From an uncultured Clostridia bacterium (GTDB taxonomy: Bacteria; Bacillota; Clostridia; Christensenellales; Borkfalkiaceae): a stretch of 64,000 bases of DNA. Position 1 is the stretch's first letter; every line of letters starts with the position of its first letter. The position numbers were made by a program, and so were the translations under genes. The stretch is taken from assembly GCA_949290575.1 (NCBI GenBank), contig CASESJ010000001.1, forward strand, positions 186,001-250,000, read 5' to 3'. Under the pieces are notes generated by a model, which worked only from the letters and a program-made list of their open reading frames with translations, did not search any database and was not told where the DNA came from. Of this stretch, positions 56,762 to 64,000 are shown in pieces.

Positions 56762-58138
56762 ATGGATAAAATCAAATTGTTACAATCACGCAGGCGTACT
56801 CTTATGGACGCAGGCAAAGGTATCCGCAAAGATATTGAAGCGGTTATCGATAGCGAAAGCTTTGTAGAGCTTTCAACTTTTTCTTACTCGAAGAGCGAAT
56901 TTTATGACGATGACGCTCAGGGCGAGGGTGTAGTTACGGGTTTTGCGACCGTAAACGGCTATCCGTTTTACATCGTCGCGCAGAATGCTGCCGTGCTTTC
57001 CGGCGGTATCGGAAAGGCAAACAGCGAAAAAATCGTCAAGTGCCTTGAAAGTGCGGAAAAAAATCACACGCCCGTCATTTATTTTCTCTCTTCGCTCGGA
57101 GTTCGCTACGGCGAAGGAGTGAGCGCGCTCGAGGGCATTTCAAAGCTCATTCTGACGGCGGCAAGGCTCAAAGGCAGTCTCGAGCAGTATTTAATCGTAA
57201 ACGGCGAAGTTTACGGTCAGATTGCTATGCTCGCGGCTCTTTGCGATTTCAACTTCTTCATCGATAAAAAGAGTGTTCTTGCAGCCAACAGCCCGCTCGT
57301 AATCGGTGCGGCAGACAATCTCAATCTCAAAAAAGAGCAGATCGGTTCGGCATCCGCGCTCAAAGATGCGCAGCTTGCTACCTTTACGGTAAATGACCTT
57401 GCTGAAGTCAAGAGCAAAATCACTTCGATATGCGATTTGCTTTCCTCGAGAGTTTGCGACTGCGAAGAACTGAACGTATCACTGCCGGCACTCAACAAGT
57501 CGGCAGATGCAAAAGAGCTTATGAAGGTCTTCGATAAAGACAGCGCAATCGAACTCGGCTCGACATTTGTTCCCGAAGTCAGGTGCGTTTTGGGCAGAAT
57601 AGGCGGCATTACTGTGGCTGTGAGCATTTTTGACGGTAAAGGCGGCGTAAAACTTGACGCACCTATTGTCAGAAAACTCAAAGATTTTGCAGAATTTGTC
57701 TGCTGCAGAGATATTCCTTACGTGACTTTCGTAAACACGCTCGGCATACGCGAGAGCGTGAGCGTAAACGACAGTCTCGTTTTAAAGGAACTCGGCGAAT
57801 ATATAAACATGCTCGATTGCATGACTTCGCCCAGAATTTCCGTGATAAGCGGCAAGGCGATAGGTCTCGGTTACACCGTATTCGCTTCAAAGAATATGGG
57901 TTACGATTTCACCTACGCATTTGCCAACGCGCAGGTTGCTCTGTTCGACAGCGTTCAGGGTGCTGAAATTGAATTCGAAAAGGTCAAGAAGATAGATAAA
58001 AACAAGATGGCAACGCGCTATTCGGCAGAAAATGCCGACCCTGTAAACGCAGCGCACGACGGATACATCGACGACGTCATCGAACCTGCATTTGTAAGAC
58101 AGTACCTGATAGCGTCCCTGCAGATGGCTATAAAGTGA
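56762..58138 (+). CDS. Divergent MmdA-like carboxyltransferase (crotonase fold)
   Basis: A 458-residue carboxyltransferase-domain protein related to the alpha subunit of methylmalonyl-CoA decarboxylase and to transcarboxylase 12S (about 510 residues). Both crotonase halves are recognisable: GVVTGFATVNGYPFYIVAQNAAVLSGGIGKANSEK in the first, RKLKDFAEFVCCRDIPYVTFVNTLGI in the second. The glycine-rich oxyanion motifs are altered. SGGARIQEG becomes SLGVRYGEG, GPCAGGA becomes NGEVYGQ, and AYGGAYD becomes AIGLGYT. Catalysis is therefore uncertain. ATG 56762 follows GGGAG; the frame extends 18 codons upstream without a ribosome site. First gene of the Na+-pump decarboxylase cluster. Confidence 0.82.
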   Translation: MDKIKLLQSRRRTLMDAGKGIRKDIEAVIDSESFVELSTFSYSKSEFYDDDAQGEGVVTGFATVNGYPFYIVAQNAAVLSGGIGKANSEKIVKCLESAEKNHTPVIYFLSSLGVRYGEGVSALEGISKLILTAARLKGSLEQYLIVNGEVYGQIAMLAALCDFNFFIDKKSVLAANSPLVIGAADNLNLKKEQIGSASALKDAQLATFTVNDLAEVKSKITSICDLLSSRVCDCEELNVSLPALNKSADAKELMKVFDKDSAIELGSTFVPEVRCVLGRIGGITVAVSIFDGKGGVKLDAPIVRKLKDFAEFVCCRDIPYVTFVNTLGIRESVSVNDSLVLKELGEYINMLDCMTSPRISVISGKAIGLGYTVFASKNMGYDFTYAFANAQVALFDSVQGAEIEFEKVKKIDKNKMATRYSAENADPVNAAHDGYIDDVIEPAFVRQYLIASLQMAIK

Positions 58139-58148
58139 GGGGAAGGAT

Positions 58149-58514
58149 ATGAATAATCTTCTCAATATTCTCCCCGGCACGGGCGATAAGGCAGGAAATT
58201 ATTATTTCGACAATCTCGGCGAACCTGTGATATATGCAGTCATCGGTTTTCTGGTTGTGTTTGTCGGAATAATTATACTGATAGGCATTATCTGGTTTAT
58301 CGGTTTTCTGTTGCGCAAGACTGATAATTTTTCCGTATTCAAGAAGAAAAAACCTGCAGTCGAGCAGAAACAGACCGAAAGTGTTTCAGGCAAAGCTGAG
58401 GATGACGGCATAACAGATGCTGAAAAGGCAGCGATTGTCGCCGCGCTTATGGCTTATTATCAGAATGAAGAGGGTAAATGTCAGTTTACCGTCAGAAGAA
58501 TTAAGAAATTATAA
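58149..58514 (+). CDS. OadG/MmdD-type small membrane subunit
   Basis: A 121-residue single-span protein. The hydrophobic segment is at about 29-55. After a charged linker comes ITDAEKAAIVAALMAYY and the C-terminal FTVRRIKKL, typical of the gamma/delta subunit that assembles sodium-pumping decarboxylases. AAGGA precedes ATG 58149. The next gene's ribosome site AAGGAG overlaps its stop region. Confidence 0.85.
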   Translation: MNNLLNILPGTGDKAGNYYFDNLGEPVIYAVIGFLVVFVGIIILIGIIWFIGFLLRKTDNFSVFKKKKPAVEQKQTESVSGKAEDDGITDAEKAAIVAALMAYYQNEEGKCQFTVRRIKKL

Positions 58515-58526
58515 GGAGTTATGGCA

Positions 58527-58880
58527 ATGCGTAATTTTATAGTGACAATAGACGGAAAAAGTTATTCTGTAGGAGTTGAAGAAGTGGGAGAAACGGCGTC
58601 GCAGACGCCCGTAGCTGTTCCCGAGGTTAAACCTGTTGCGGCTGCACCTGCGCCCGCAGCCGTTCAGAAGGGCGAAAAGGTAGCGTCGCCTTTCCCCGGA
58701 CTTATCAAAAAACTTTGTGTTGCCGAAGGCACGGCTGTCAAGAAGGATCAGCCCATTATCGTGCTCGAGGCTATGAAAATGGATAATGAAATCACAGCAC
58801 CCTGCGACGGCAAAGTTTATTATAAAGTTGCCAAGGGCGCGAATGTCGATACCGATACATTGCTCGCTGTAATAGGCTGA
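58527..58880 (+). CDS. Biotin carboxyl carrier subunit
   Basis: A 117-residue biotinyl protein that shuttles carboxyl groups from the carboxyltransferase to the membrane pump. The N-terminal FIVTIDGKSYSVGVEE strand is followed by an Ala/Pro-rich flexible linker (about 27-50) and a lipoyl/biotin domain with the modified lysine in VLEAMKMDNEI. ATG 58527, with AAGGAG eight bases upstream, is preferred over ATG 58521, which is two bases from that site. It is the only biotin domain in the cluster, so both carboxyltransferases would share it. Confidence 0.94.
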   Translation: MRNFIVTIDGKSYSVGVEEVGETASQTPVAVPEVKPVAAAPAPAAVQKGEKVASPFPGLIKKLCVAEGTAVKKDQPIIVLEAMKMDNEITAPCDGKVYYKVAKGANVDTDTLLAVIG

Positions 58881-58894
58881 GGGGAGGATACCTG

Positions 58895-60145
58895 ATGTAT
58901 TCATTACTTGCAGTTGATATCGGAGAGATTTTTGTAAATCTTTACGAATCGATGGGCTTTGTCAACGGCGAATGGCAGAATTACGTAATGCTTCTCATTT
59001 CGTTTATTCTGATGTATCTTGCCATAGTCAAAAAGTTTGAGCCCATGTTATTGCTCCCCATAGCTTTCGGTATGTTTTTAATAAATATACCTGGCGCGGA
59101 GAGCGTTCTCTGGGGCACGTATCCTGAGGGAACATCCATAAAGGAGCAGGCGTTCGACAACGTAAATGCTGATTCAAGAGGGCTTTTGTGGTATCTCTAT
59201 TTCGGCGTTGATAAAGTTATCTATCCTCCGCTCATTTTCCTCGGAATAGGTTGTATGACGGACTTCGGTCCGCTCATTGCCAATCCCAAGAGTATGCTTA
59301 TAGGCGCAGGCGCGCAGCTCGGCATTTTTATTGCATTTTTCCTTGCTGTCGCACTCGGATTTTCGGTTGCGCAGGCGGCTTCGATAGCTATAATCGGCGG
59401 TGCGGACGGTCCTACGGCGATATACGTGACCAGCACGCTCGCGTCTGCTTACATTCCGATGATTGCCATTGCGGCCTATTCTTATATGGCGTTGATACCC
59501 ATAATTCAGAAACCGCTCATGAGGTTGCTTACGACAAAGAAGGAGCGCACTATTAAAATGCAGCAGCTCCGTCAGGTAAGCAAACTCGAAAAAATTCTCT
59601 TTCCCATAATCGTTACTCTTGTAGTTGGCATAATTCTGCCCTCAGCAATAGCTCTGTTAGGTATGCTAATGCTCGGCAATCTCTTCAGAGAGTCGGGCGT
59701 AGTCGACAGACTTTCGACGCAGGCGCAGAACGGACTTATGAATACAATAACCATCTTCCTCGGCGTTGCCGTAGGCTGCAAGGCGAAGGGTGAAATCTTC
59801 CTCAGCCTCGAGACGATTTATATAATCGGTCTCGGTCTGCTCTCATTCATTCTGGGAACGATAGGCGGTCTGCTTGTAGCAAAGGTAATGTGCAAAGTCA
59901 CCAATGGGAAGATAAATCCTCTGATAGGTTCGGCGGGCGTCTCGGCTGTGCCGATGGCTGCGCGAATTTCCGAAGACGTGGGAAGGGAGTACGACCCTCA
60001 GAACCATCTGCTGATGCACGCAATGGGACCCAATGTCGCGGGCGTAATAGGTTCTGCGATAGCTGCGGGCATACTGCTTGCATGCTTTGGTGGATATGTG
60101 GACGGAACTGCCGCAACAGCAGCCATTTCTTCAATTATTGCATAA
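58895..60145 (+). CDS. oadB: Sodium-pumping decarboxylase beta subunit
   Basis: A 416-residue polytopic membrane protein that decarboxylates carboxybiotin and exports Na+. Visible family stretches are FEPMLLLPIAFGMFLINIP, PPLIFLGIGCMTDFGPLIANP, the pore motif IIGGADGPTAIYVTS, and NPLIGSAGVSAVPMAAR with HLLMHAMGPNVAGVIGSA. The second and third carry Asp and Ser/Asn residues implicated in Na+ passage. GGGGAGGA precedes ATG 58895. Confidence 0.95.
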   Translation: MYSLLAVDIGEIFVNLYESMGFVNGEWQNYVMLLISFILMYLAIVKKFEPMLLLPIAFGMFLINIPGAESVLWGTYPEGTSIKEQAFDNVNADSRGLLWYLYFGVDKVIYPPLIFLGIGCMTDFGPLIANPKSMLIGAGAQLGIFIAFFLAVALGFSVAQAASIAIIGGADGPTAIYVTSTLASAYIPMIAIAAYSYMALIPIIQKPLMRLLTTKKERTIKMQQLRQVSKLEKILFPIIVTLVVGIILPSAIALLGMLMLGNLFRESGVVDRLSTQAQNGLMNTITIFLGVAVGCKAKGEIFLSLETIYIIGLGLLSFILGTIGGLLVAKVMCKVTNGKINPLIGSAGVSAVPMAARISEDVGREYDPQNHLLMHAMGPNVAGVIGSAIAAGILLACFGGYVDGTAATAAISSIIA

Positions 60146-60160
60146 TCGGGAGTTTACAAT

Positions 60161-61588
60161 ATGGAAGCTAAAAAAGTATTAATTACTGATACAATTCTGC
60201 GCGACGCGCACCAGTCGCAGGCTGCAACGCGTATGCGTTTCGAGGATATGGAACCTGTGCTTTCGCTCCTCGATGATATAGGTTATTATTCGCTCGAGGC
60301 ATGGGGCGGAGCTACATTTGACACGTGCCTGAGATTTTTGAACGAAGACCCTTGGGACAGATTGCGCAACCTCAAAAAATATCTTAAAAAGACACCCATT
60401 CAGATGCTTTTAAGAGGTCAGAACCTGCTCGGGTATCGTCATTATGCCGACGACGTAGTCGAAAAATTCATTGAAAAATCTATAGAGAACGGCGTAGGAG
60501 TGATAAGAGTATTTGACGCGCTCAATGATGTGCGCAACCTCGAAACTTCGATGAAAGCCATAAAGAAGTATGGCGCAGGCGGAAAATGTGTATGTGAGGC
60601 AACAATTTCATACACTACGAGCCCCGTTCATACAACTGAGTACTTCGTTAAGCTTGCAAAACAGCTTGAAGACATGGGCGCAGACAATATCTGCATTAAG
60701 GATATGGCAAACCTGCTGTTGCCCTTTACGGCCTATGAGATAGTTTCGGAAATCAAAGCCGAGCTCAAACCCACTACGCTTTTACATCTGCATACACATA
60801 ACACCTCCGGTACGGGCGACATGATTAACCTTATGGCTATTCAGGCAGGCGTCGACATTGTCGACTGCGCGCTTTCGCCCCTCGGCAACGGCACATCAAA
60901 CCCCGCAACCGAGCCTTTGGTAGCCGCCCTCAGAGGAACGCCTTACGATACGGGTATCGACATAAACAAGCTTCTCCCCATAGTCAATCATTTCAACGGC
61001 GTTGCACAGAGGCTTGAAAAAGAGGGAGTGCTTTCGCCCAAGGTCAGAAAGGTTGATATCAATACACTGCTCTACCAGGTGCCCGGCGGCATGCTTTCCA
61101 ACCTTATGAACCAGCTTAAACAGGCAGGAAAGGAAGATAAACTGAAAGATTGTCTTGCCGAAGTCCCTGTCGTCCGCAAGGATTGCGGATATCCTCCGCT
61201 GGTTACGCCTTCCAGTCAGATAGTCGGAACTCAGGCGGTTTGGAATGTGCTTTTGGGCAGATACAAAACAATCACCGCTCAATATAAGGATCTTCTGCTC
61301 GGCAAATACGGAAAAGTACCCGGCGAGGTAAATAAAGAGCTGCTTGCAATATGCATGAAGGACGGCGAAAAGCCTATAACCTGCCGTCCTGCAGATTTGC
61401 TTTCGAACGAAATGAAGGAGCTTACTGAAAAGGTAAAGACTGACGGTTTCTATCAGAAGGAAGAGGACGTCCTTTCGTACGCGCTCTTCCCCGAAGTGGC
61501 TACAAACTTCTTCAAATGGCGCAAAGCAAAGGAAATGAAGGTGGACAGCGATATGGCTGCCAACCCCGATAAAGTTTATCCTGTATAA
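60161..61588 (+). CDS. oadA: Oxaloacetate decarboxylase alpha / 5S-type carboxyltransferase
   Basis: A 475-residue TIM-barrel carboxyltransferase related to pyruvate carboxylase subunit B, OadA and transcarboxylase 5S. It begins ITDTILRDAHQSQAATRM (metal-binding Asp), has IKDMANLL (carbamylated-type Lys region), HLHTHNTSGTGDMINL (His-x-His metal ligands) and ALSPLGNGTSNPATEP. The C-terminal conserved domain (about 310-475) is present, but no biotin domain, so it must use the separate carrier at 58527. It could act as oxaloacetate decarboxylase or as the pyruvate half of a transcarboxylase. GGGAG precedes ATG 60161. Confidence 0.94.
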   Translation: MEAKKVLITDTILRDAHQSQAATRMRFEDMEPVLSLLDDIGYYSLEAWGGATFDTCLRFLNEDPWDRLRNLKKYLKKTPIQMLLRGQNLLGYRHYADDVVEKFIEKSIENGVGVIRVFDALNDVRNLETSMKAIKKYGAGGKCVCEATISYTTSPVHTTEYFVKLAKQLEDMGADNICIKDMANLLLPFTAYEIVSEIKAELKPTTLLHLHTHNTSGTGDMINLMAIQAGVDIVDCALSPLGNGTSNPATEPLVAALRGTPYDTGIDINKLLPIVNHFNGVAQRLEKEGVLSPKVRKVDINTLLYQVPGGMLSNLMNQLKQAGKEDKLKDCLAEVPVVRKDCGYPPLVTPSSQIVGTQAVWNVLLGRYKTITAQYKDLLLGKYGKVPGEVNKELLAICMKDGEKPITCRPADLLSNEMKELTEKVKTDGFYQKEEDVLSYALFPEVATNFFKWRKAKEMKVDSDMAANPDKVYPV

Positions 61589-61594
61589 TAATCA

Positions 61595-61625
61595 TAGCGG
61601 CGGGAACATCAATGTCCCGCCGCTA
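61595..61625 (+). terminator. GC-rich hairpin after oadA
   Basis: A perfect 11-bp stem, TAGCGGCGGGA (61595-61605) with TCCCGCCGCTA (61615-61625). No T tract follows, so it may be an mRNA-stabilising hairpin rather than a terminator. The next gene's ribosome site is ten bases further on. Confidence 0.45.
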
Positions 61626-61645
61626 CAAATGTAAAACGGAGAAAT

Positions 61646-62878
61646 ATGAAAGTTGCAGTGATCGGAGCGGGTGCGGCAGGTCTTATGGCGGCTTATGCGG
61701 CAGCCGCAAACGGAAACGACGTTACCGTATTTGAAAAGAACGAAAAATGCGGCAAGAAAATATATATAACAGGCAAGGGCAGGTGCAATTTTACAAATGA
61801 CGTTTCGCCTGATGAGTTTTTGCAAAACGTCGTAAACAATGCGCGCTTTCTGACGGGGGCAATATACTCATTTTCACCGAAACGCTGCATGGAATTTTTC
61901 GAAGACGGAGGGATGAACGTCAAAGTTGAACGTGGCAACAGGGCTTTCCCTGCCTCAGATAAAGCAAGCGACGTCACTCGCTGCCTTGAGAAATATTGTA
62001 AAAATGCGGGCGTAAAGTTTATTTTTGACACAGAAGTGCAGGATATTCAAATTTTGAATAGTACTGTGTCTGGCATAATAACAAAAAATTGTGTAATTCC
62101 GTTCGAAAAAGTTATAGTCTGCACGGGCGGAATAAGCTATCCTTCAACAGGGTCGACGGGCGACGGCTATAAATTTGCAGAAAAGTGCGGGCACAAGACA
62201 ATTTGTCCCGTTCCCGCGCTTTGCGGTCTTAATCTTTCAGGCTCATACTTTAAGAAGATGCAGGGACTGACGCTGAAAAACGTCTGCCTCGTAGCAGACT
62301 ACCGCGGCAAAGTTATTTTCAGTCAGCTGGGCGAGATGCTGTTTACGCATTTCGGAATATCAGGACCGCTCGTTCTGTCGCTTTCGAGCATAATCAACAG
62401 ATTAAACCTTAAAGAACTCAAAATTCATATTGATTTAAAGCCCGCGCTTGACAACGAGACGCTCGATAAACGAATTTTACGTGATTTTTCTGAAAATTAT
62501 AATAAAAGTTTGTATAACTGTCTCAAAAATCTGCTGCCCGTTTCGATGATTGACTGCGTTCTTGAAATAAGCGGTCTCAACGGTGAAAAGAAAGTAAATG
62601 CTGTGACAAGAACCGAACGCACGGCGTTATTGACAACAATAAAGAATTTTGATATTATTGTTACGTCTCTTCGCGATTTTTCCGAAGCCATAGTGACTTC
62701 GGGCGGAGTTGACGTAAAGCAGATTAATCCTAAAACTATGGAGAGCAAGTTGGTTTCAGGGCTCTATTTCTGCGGAGAAGTACTCGACGTAGACGCCTTC
62801 ACGGGCGGTTTCAACCTGCAGATTGCATTTTCAACCGGGTTTGCCGCTGGAAATTCCATAAAGTGCCCTGCCGTTTGA
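61646..62878 (+). CDS. BaiN/HI0933-family FAD-dependent oxidoreductase
   Basis: A 410-residue flavoprotein of the HI0933-like (PF03486) family. The N-terminal FAD motif is VAVIGAGAAGLMAAYAAAANGNDVTVFEKN, then CGKKIYITGKGRCNFTND, CTGGISYPSTGSTGDGYKFAEKCGH, FTHFGISGPLVLSLSS, and the C-terminal FCGEVLDVDAFTGGFNLQIAFSTGFAAG. One member (BaiN) acts in bile-acid dehydroxylation, but most have no proven substrate and none is claimed here. CGGAG lies upstream of ATG 61646. Confidence 0.93.
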   Translation: MKVAVIGAGAAGLMAAYAAAANGNDVTVFEKNEKCGKKIYITGKGRCNFTNDVSPDEFLQNVVNNARFLTGAIYSFSPKRCMEFFEDGGMNVKVERGNRAFPASDKASDVTRCLEKYCKNAGVKFIFDTEVQDIQILNSTVSGIITKNCVIPFEKVIVCTGGISYPSTGSTGDGYKFAEKCGHKTICPVPALCGLNLSGSYFKKMQGLTLKNVCLVADYRGKVIFSQLGEMLFTHFGISGPLVLSLSSIINRLNLKELKIHIDLKPALDNETLDKRILRDFSENYNKSLYNCLKNLLPVSMIDCVLEISGLNGEKKVNAVTRTERTALLTTIKNFDIIVTSLRDFSEAIVTSGGVDVKQINPKTMESKLVSGLYFCGEVLDVDAFTGGFNLQIAFSTGFAAGNSIKCPAV

Positions 62879-62920
62879 TTGTGCTTTTAAATTCAGTTTT
62901 ACTAACATTTTACGGAAATT

Positions 62921-62940
62921 TATATAAGTTTACTTATATA
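62921..62940. promoter_or_regulatory. 20-bp perfect dyad upstream of aroH-cmk
   Basis: Arms TATATAAGT (62921-62929) and ACTTATATA (62932-62940) around TT. It overlaps a TATAAT (62937-62942) for which no good -35 box is seen. It shares the ten-base core AGTTTACTTA with the dyad at 22616-22637. Confidence 0.45.
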
Positions 62941-62965
62941 ATCTGACAAATAATTCGTAATCATG

Positions 62966-63000
62966 CCGAAACAATCATATTTTTCGGAAAGTTATGATTG
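62966..63000 (+). other. Possible structured 5' leader (pseudoknot-like)
   Basis: CCGAAA (62966-62971) can pair with TTTCGG (62982-62987). The loop sequence CAATCAT (62972-62978) can pair with ATGATTG (62994-63000). The two helices interlock as an H-type pseudoknot or act as alternatives, 40 bases before the aroH-cmk start. Confidence 0.3.
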
Positions 63001-63040
63001 CACGGGTCATTTTCAAATAATAAATTAAGGGTGTAAAAAT

Positions 63041-64000
63041 ATGAAAGCTATAAGAGGAGCAACGACGCTTGTTGCCGATACCGCCGAAGAGGTCAGGTCG
63101 AAGGTCAACGAACTGCTTGTGCAGATTACACAAACCAACAATATCAATCCGCGCGACATAATCTGTATTATGCTCTCGTCCACATCGGATATTCACAGCA
63201 TCTATCCCGCAAAAGCTGCGCGCGAGGCAGGTTTTGCGTCCTGTCCGTTGTATTCTTCGCTCGAGCCTGACATCGAAGGCTCGCTCGCGCTGTGCATAAG
63301 GGTAATGCTGCTTGTTGAAACGGACAAACCCGTAAAACATGTCTATCTTCATAAAGCAAAGGCGTTGAGAAAGGATATTTCGAGCGTATTGAATATCGCA
63401 ATAGACGGACCTGCAGGCAGCGGGAAGAGCACAGTTGCGTCAATAATTGCGTCAAAACTCGACATTCTCAGCCTCGATACGGGTGCAATGTACAGAGCTA
63501 CCGCGCTGAAATGCGTAAAAAGCGGAGTTGATTACGCCGAAAAGGACCAGGTCAGACACATGGTCGAAAATATAAACCTTCGCGTCGAATATAAGGACGG
63601 CAAGCAGCTTACTCTGCTCGACGGTGAGGACGTTTCGGGAGAAATACGCACGGCTCAGATTTCCATGCTTTCATCCTATGTTTCCAGCTATCCGTTCGTC
63701 CGAGACAAAATGGTGGAAATTCAACGCAGAATTGCCTCCGAAGTGTCCTGTGTGCTTGACGGCAGGGATATCGGCACTAATGTGCTTCCCGATTGTCCGT
63801 TCAAATTCTTCCTGACGGCTACTCCCGAAGTCAGGGCTCAGCGCAGGTTTGAACAGGATAAAATCAAGGGAACTTCCCAGACATACGAACAGATACTCGA
63901 AGAAATCAACGAGAGGGACAAGCAGGACAAAAACCGTGCGGTTGCACCCTTGAAATGCGCACCAGACGCAGTTGTTATCGACACGTCATACATGACCATA
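63041..64000 (+). CDS. AroH-type chorismate mutase fused to cytidylate kinase, 3' partial
   Basis: One open frame of 320 codons running off the window. Residues 1-116 are a monofunctional AroH chorismate mutase: AIRGATTL (Arg7 equivalent), PAKAARE, the Glu in SSLEPDIEG, CIRVMLLVETD (Arg90 equivalent) and HVYLHKAKALR (Tyr108 equivalent). The B. subtilis Cys75 position is Ser. From residue 118 the sequence is cytidylate kinase: NIAIDGPAGSGKSTVA, LDTGAMYRATALK, LDGRDIGTNVLP. There is no linker and no stop between them. A TTG at 63389 could only give a separate Cmk with a poorly spaced ribosome site. The first domain makes prephenate, the second phosphorylates CMP. AAGGG precedes ATG 63041. Confidence 0.92.
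   Translation, partial: MKAIRGATTLVADTAEEVRSKVNELLVQITQTNNINPRDIICIMLSSTSDIHSIYPAKAAREAGFASCPLYSSLEPDIEGSLALCIRVMLLVETDKPVKHVYLHKAKALRKDISSVLNIAIDGPAGSGKSTVASIIASKLDILSLDTGAMYRATALKCVKSGVDYAEKDQVRHMVENINLRVEYKDGKQLTLLDGEDVSGEIRTAQISMLSSYVSSYPFVRDKMVEIQRRIASEVSCVLDGRDIGTNVLPDCPFKFFLTATPEVRAQRRFEQDKIKGTSQTYEQILEEINERDKQDKNRAVAPLKCAPDAVVIDTSYMTI

Overview
The window is a dense chromosomal segment of housekeeping genes. About 48 protein genes and one tRNA are visible, with no phage, transposon, IS or CRISPR sequence, and no gap over 300 bases. Gene content and order point to an uncultured Clostridia-type Bacillota. The markers are ftsW-murA-ftsQ / ftsA-ftsZ, ftsK/spoIIIE-rimO-pgsA-cinA-recA followed by RNase Y, miaB-mutS-mutL-miaA-ynbB-like, a DUF815 ATPase, a PadR-type regulator, and sodium-pump decarboxylase subunits. 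The lineage below that level is inference. Promoters are close to the sigma-A consensus, usually with a 17-base spacer, and most transcription units end in clear intrinsic terminators.

Layout. 1-7.2 kb: cell division and wall genes (ftsW partial, murA, ftsQ, then a terminator, a perfect promoter, ftsA-like and ftsZ, then murC). 7.1-9.5 kb: a DUF815 AAA+ ATPase on the minus strand and ilvC. 9.7-19 kb: a tightly coupled run ftsK/spoIIIE, rimO, pgsA, cinA, recA, nadE. 19.2-20.8 kb: RNase Y. 21-22.5 kb (minus): a PadR-like regulator carrying four C-terminal membrane segments. 22.7-24 kb: acyl-ACP thioesterase and a YgjP-like metallopeptidase. 24.2-38.2 kb: a long unit argG, argC, argJ, argB, argD, argF, carA, carB-dapF fusion, cysteine desulfurase, thiI. 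38.3-40.5 kb (minus): class A PBP. 40.6-48.6 kb: miaB, mutS, mutL, miaA and a PLP enzyme. 48.8-50.7 kb (minus): groES-groEL. 50.9-54.2 kb: dCMP deaminase, cyclophilin, a small membrane protein, purB, a Nudix hydrolase. 54.2 kb (minus): tRNA-Trp. 54.4-56.6 kb: proC, RNase HI, a TVP38/DedA-type membrane protein. 56.7-61.6 kb: biotin-dependent Na+-pump decarboxylase genes. 61.6-62.9 kb: a BaiN/HI0933-type flavoprotein. 63.0 kb to the edge: a chorismate mutase-cytidylate kinase fusion.

How they work together. The arg/car unit covers glutamate-to-arginine synthesis with acetyl recycling by ArgJ, plus carbamoyl phosphate supply. The desulfurase-ThiI pair makes 4-thiouridine in tRNA. MiaB and MiaA act in sequence on A37 of tRNA. 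The decarboxylase subunits would couple decarboxylation to sodium export.

The most unusual items are as follows. CarB is fused in frame to a DapF-like domain that has lost one catalytic cysteine and other active-site residues. The FtsA-like protein lacks both its nucleotide-binding glycines and a C-terminal membrane anchor. The PadR-like regulator is membrane-tethered. AroH is fused to Cmk with no linker. A crotonase-type carboxyltransferase subunit has eroded oxyanion motifs. The miaB promoter predicts a leaderless message.
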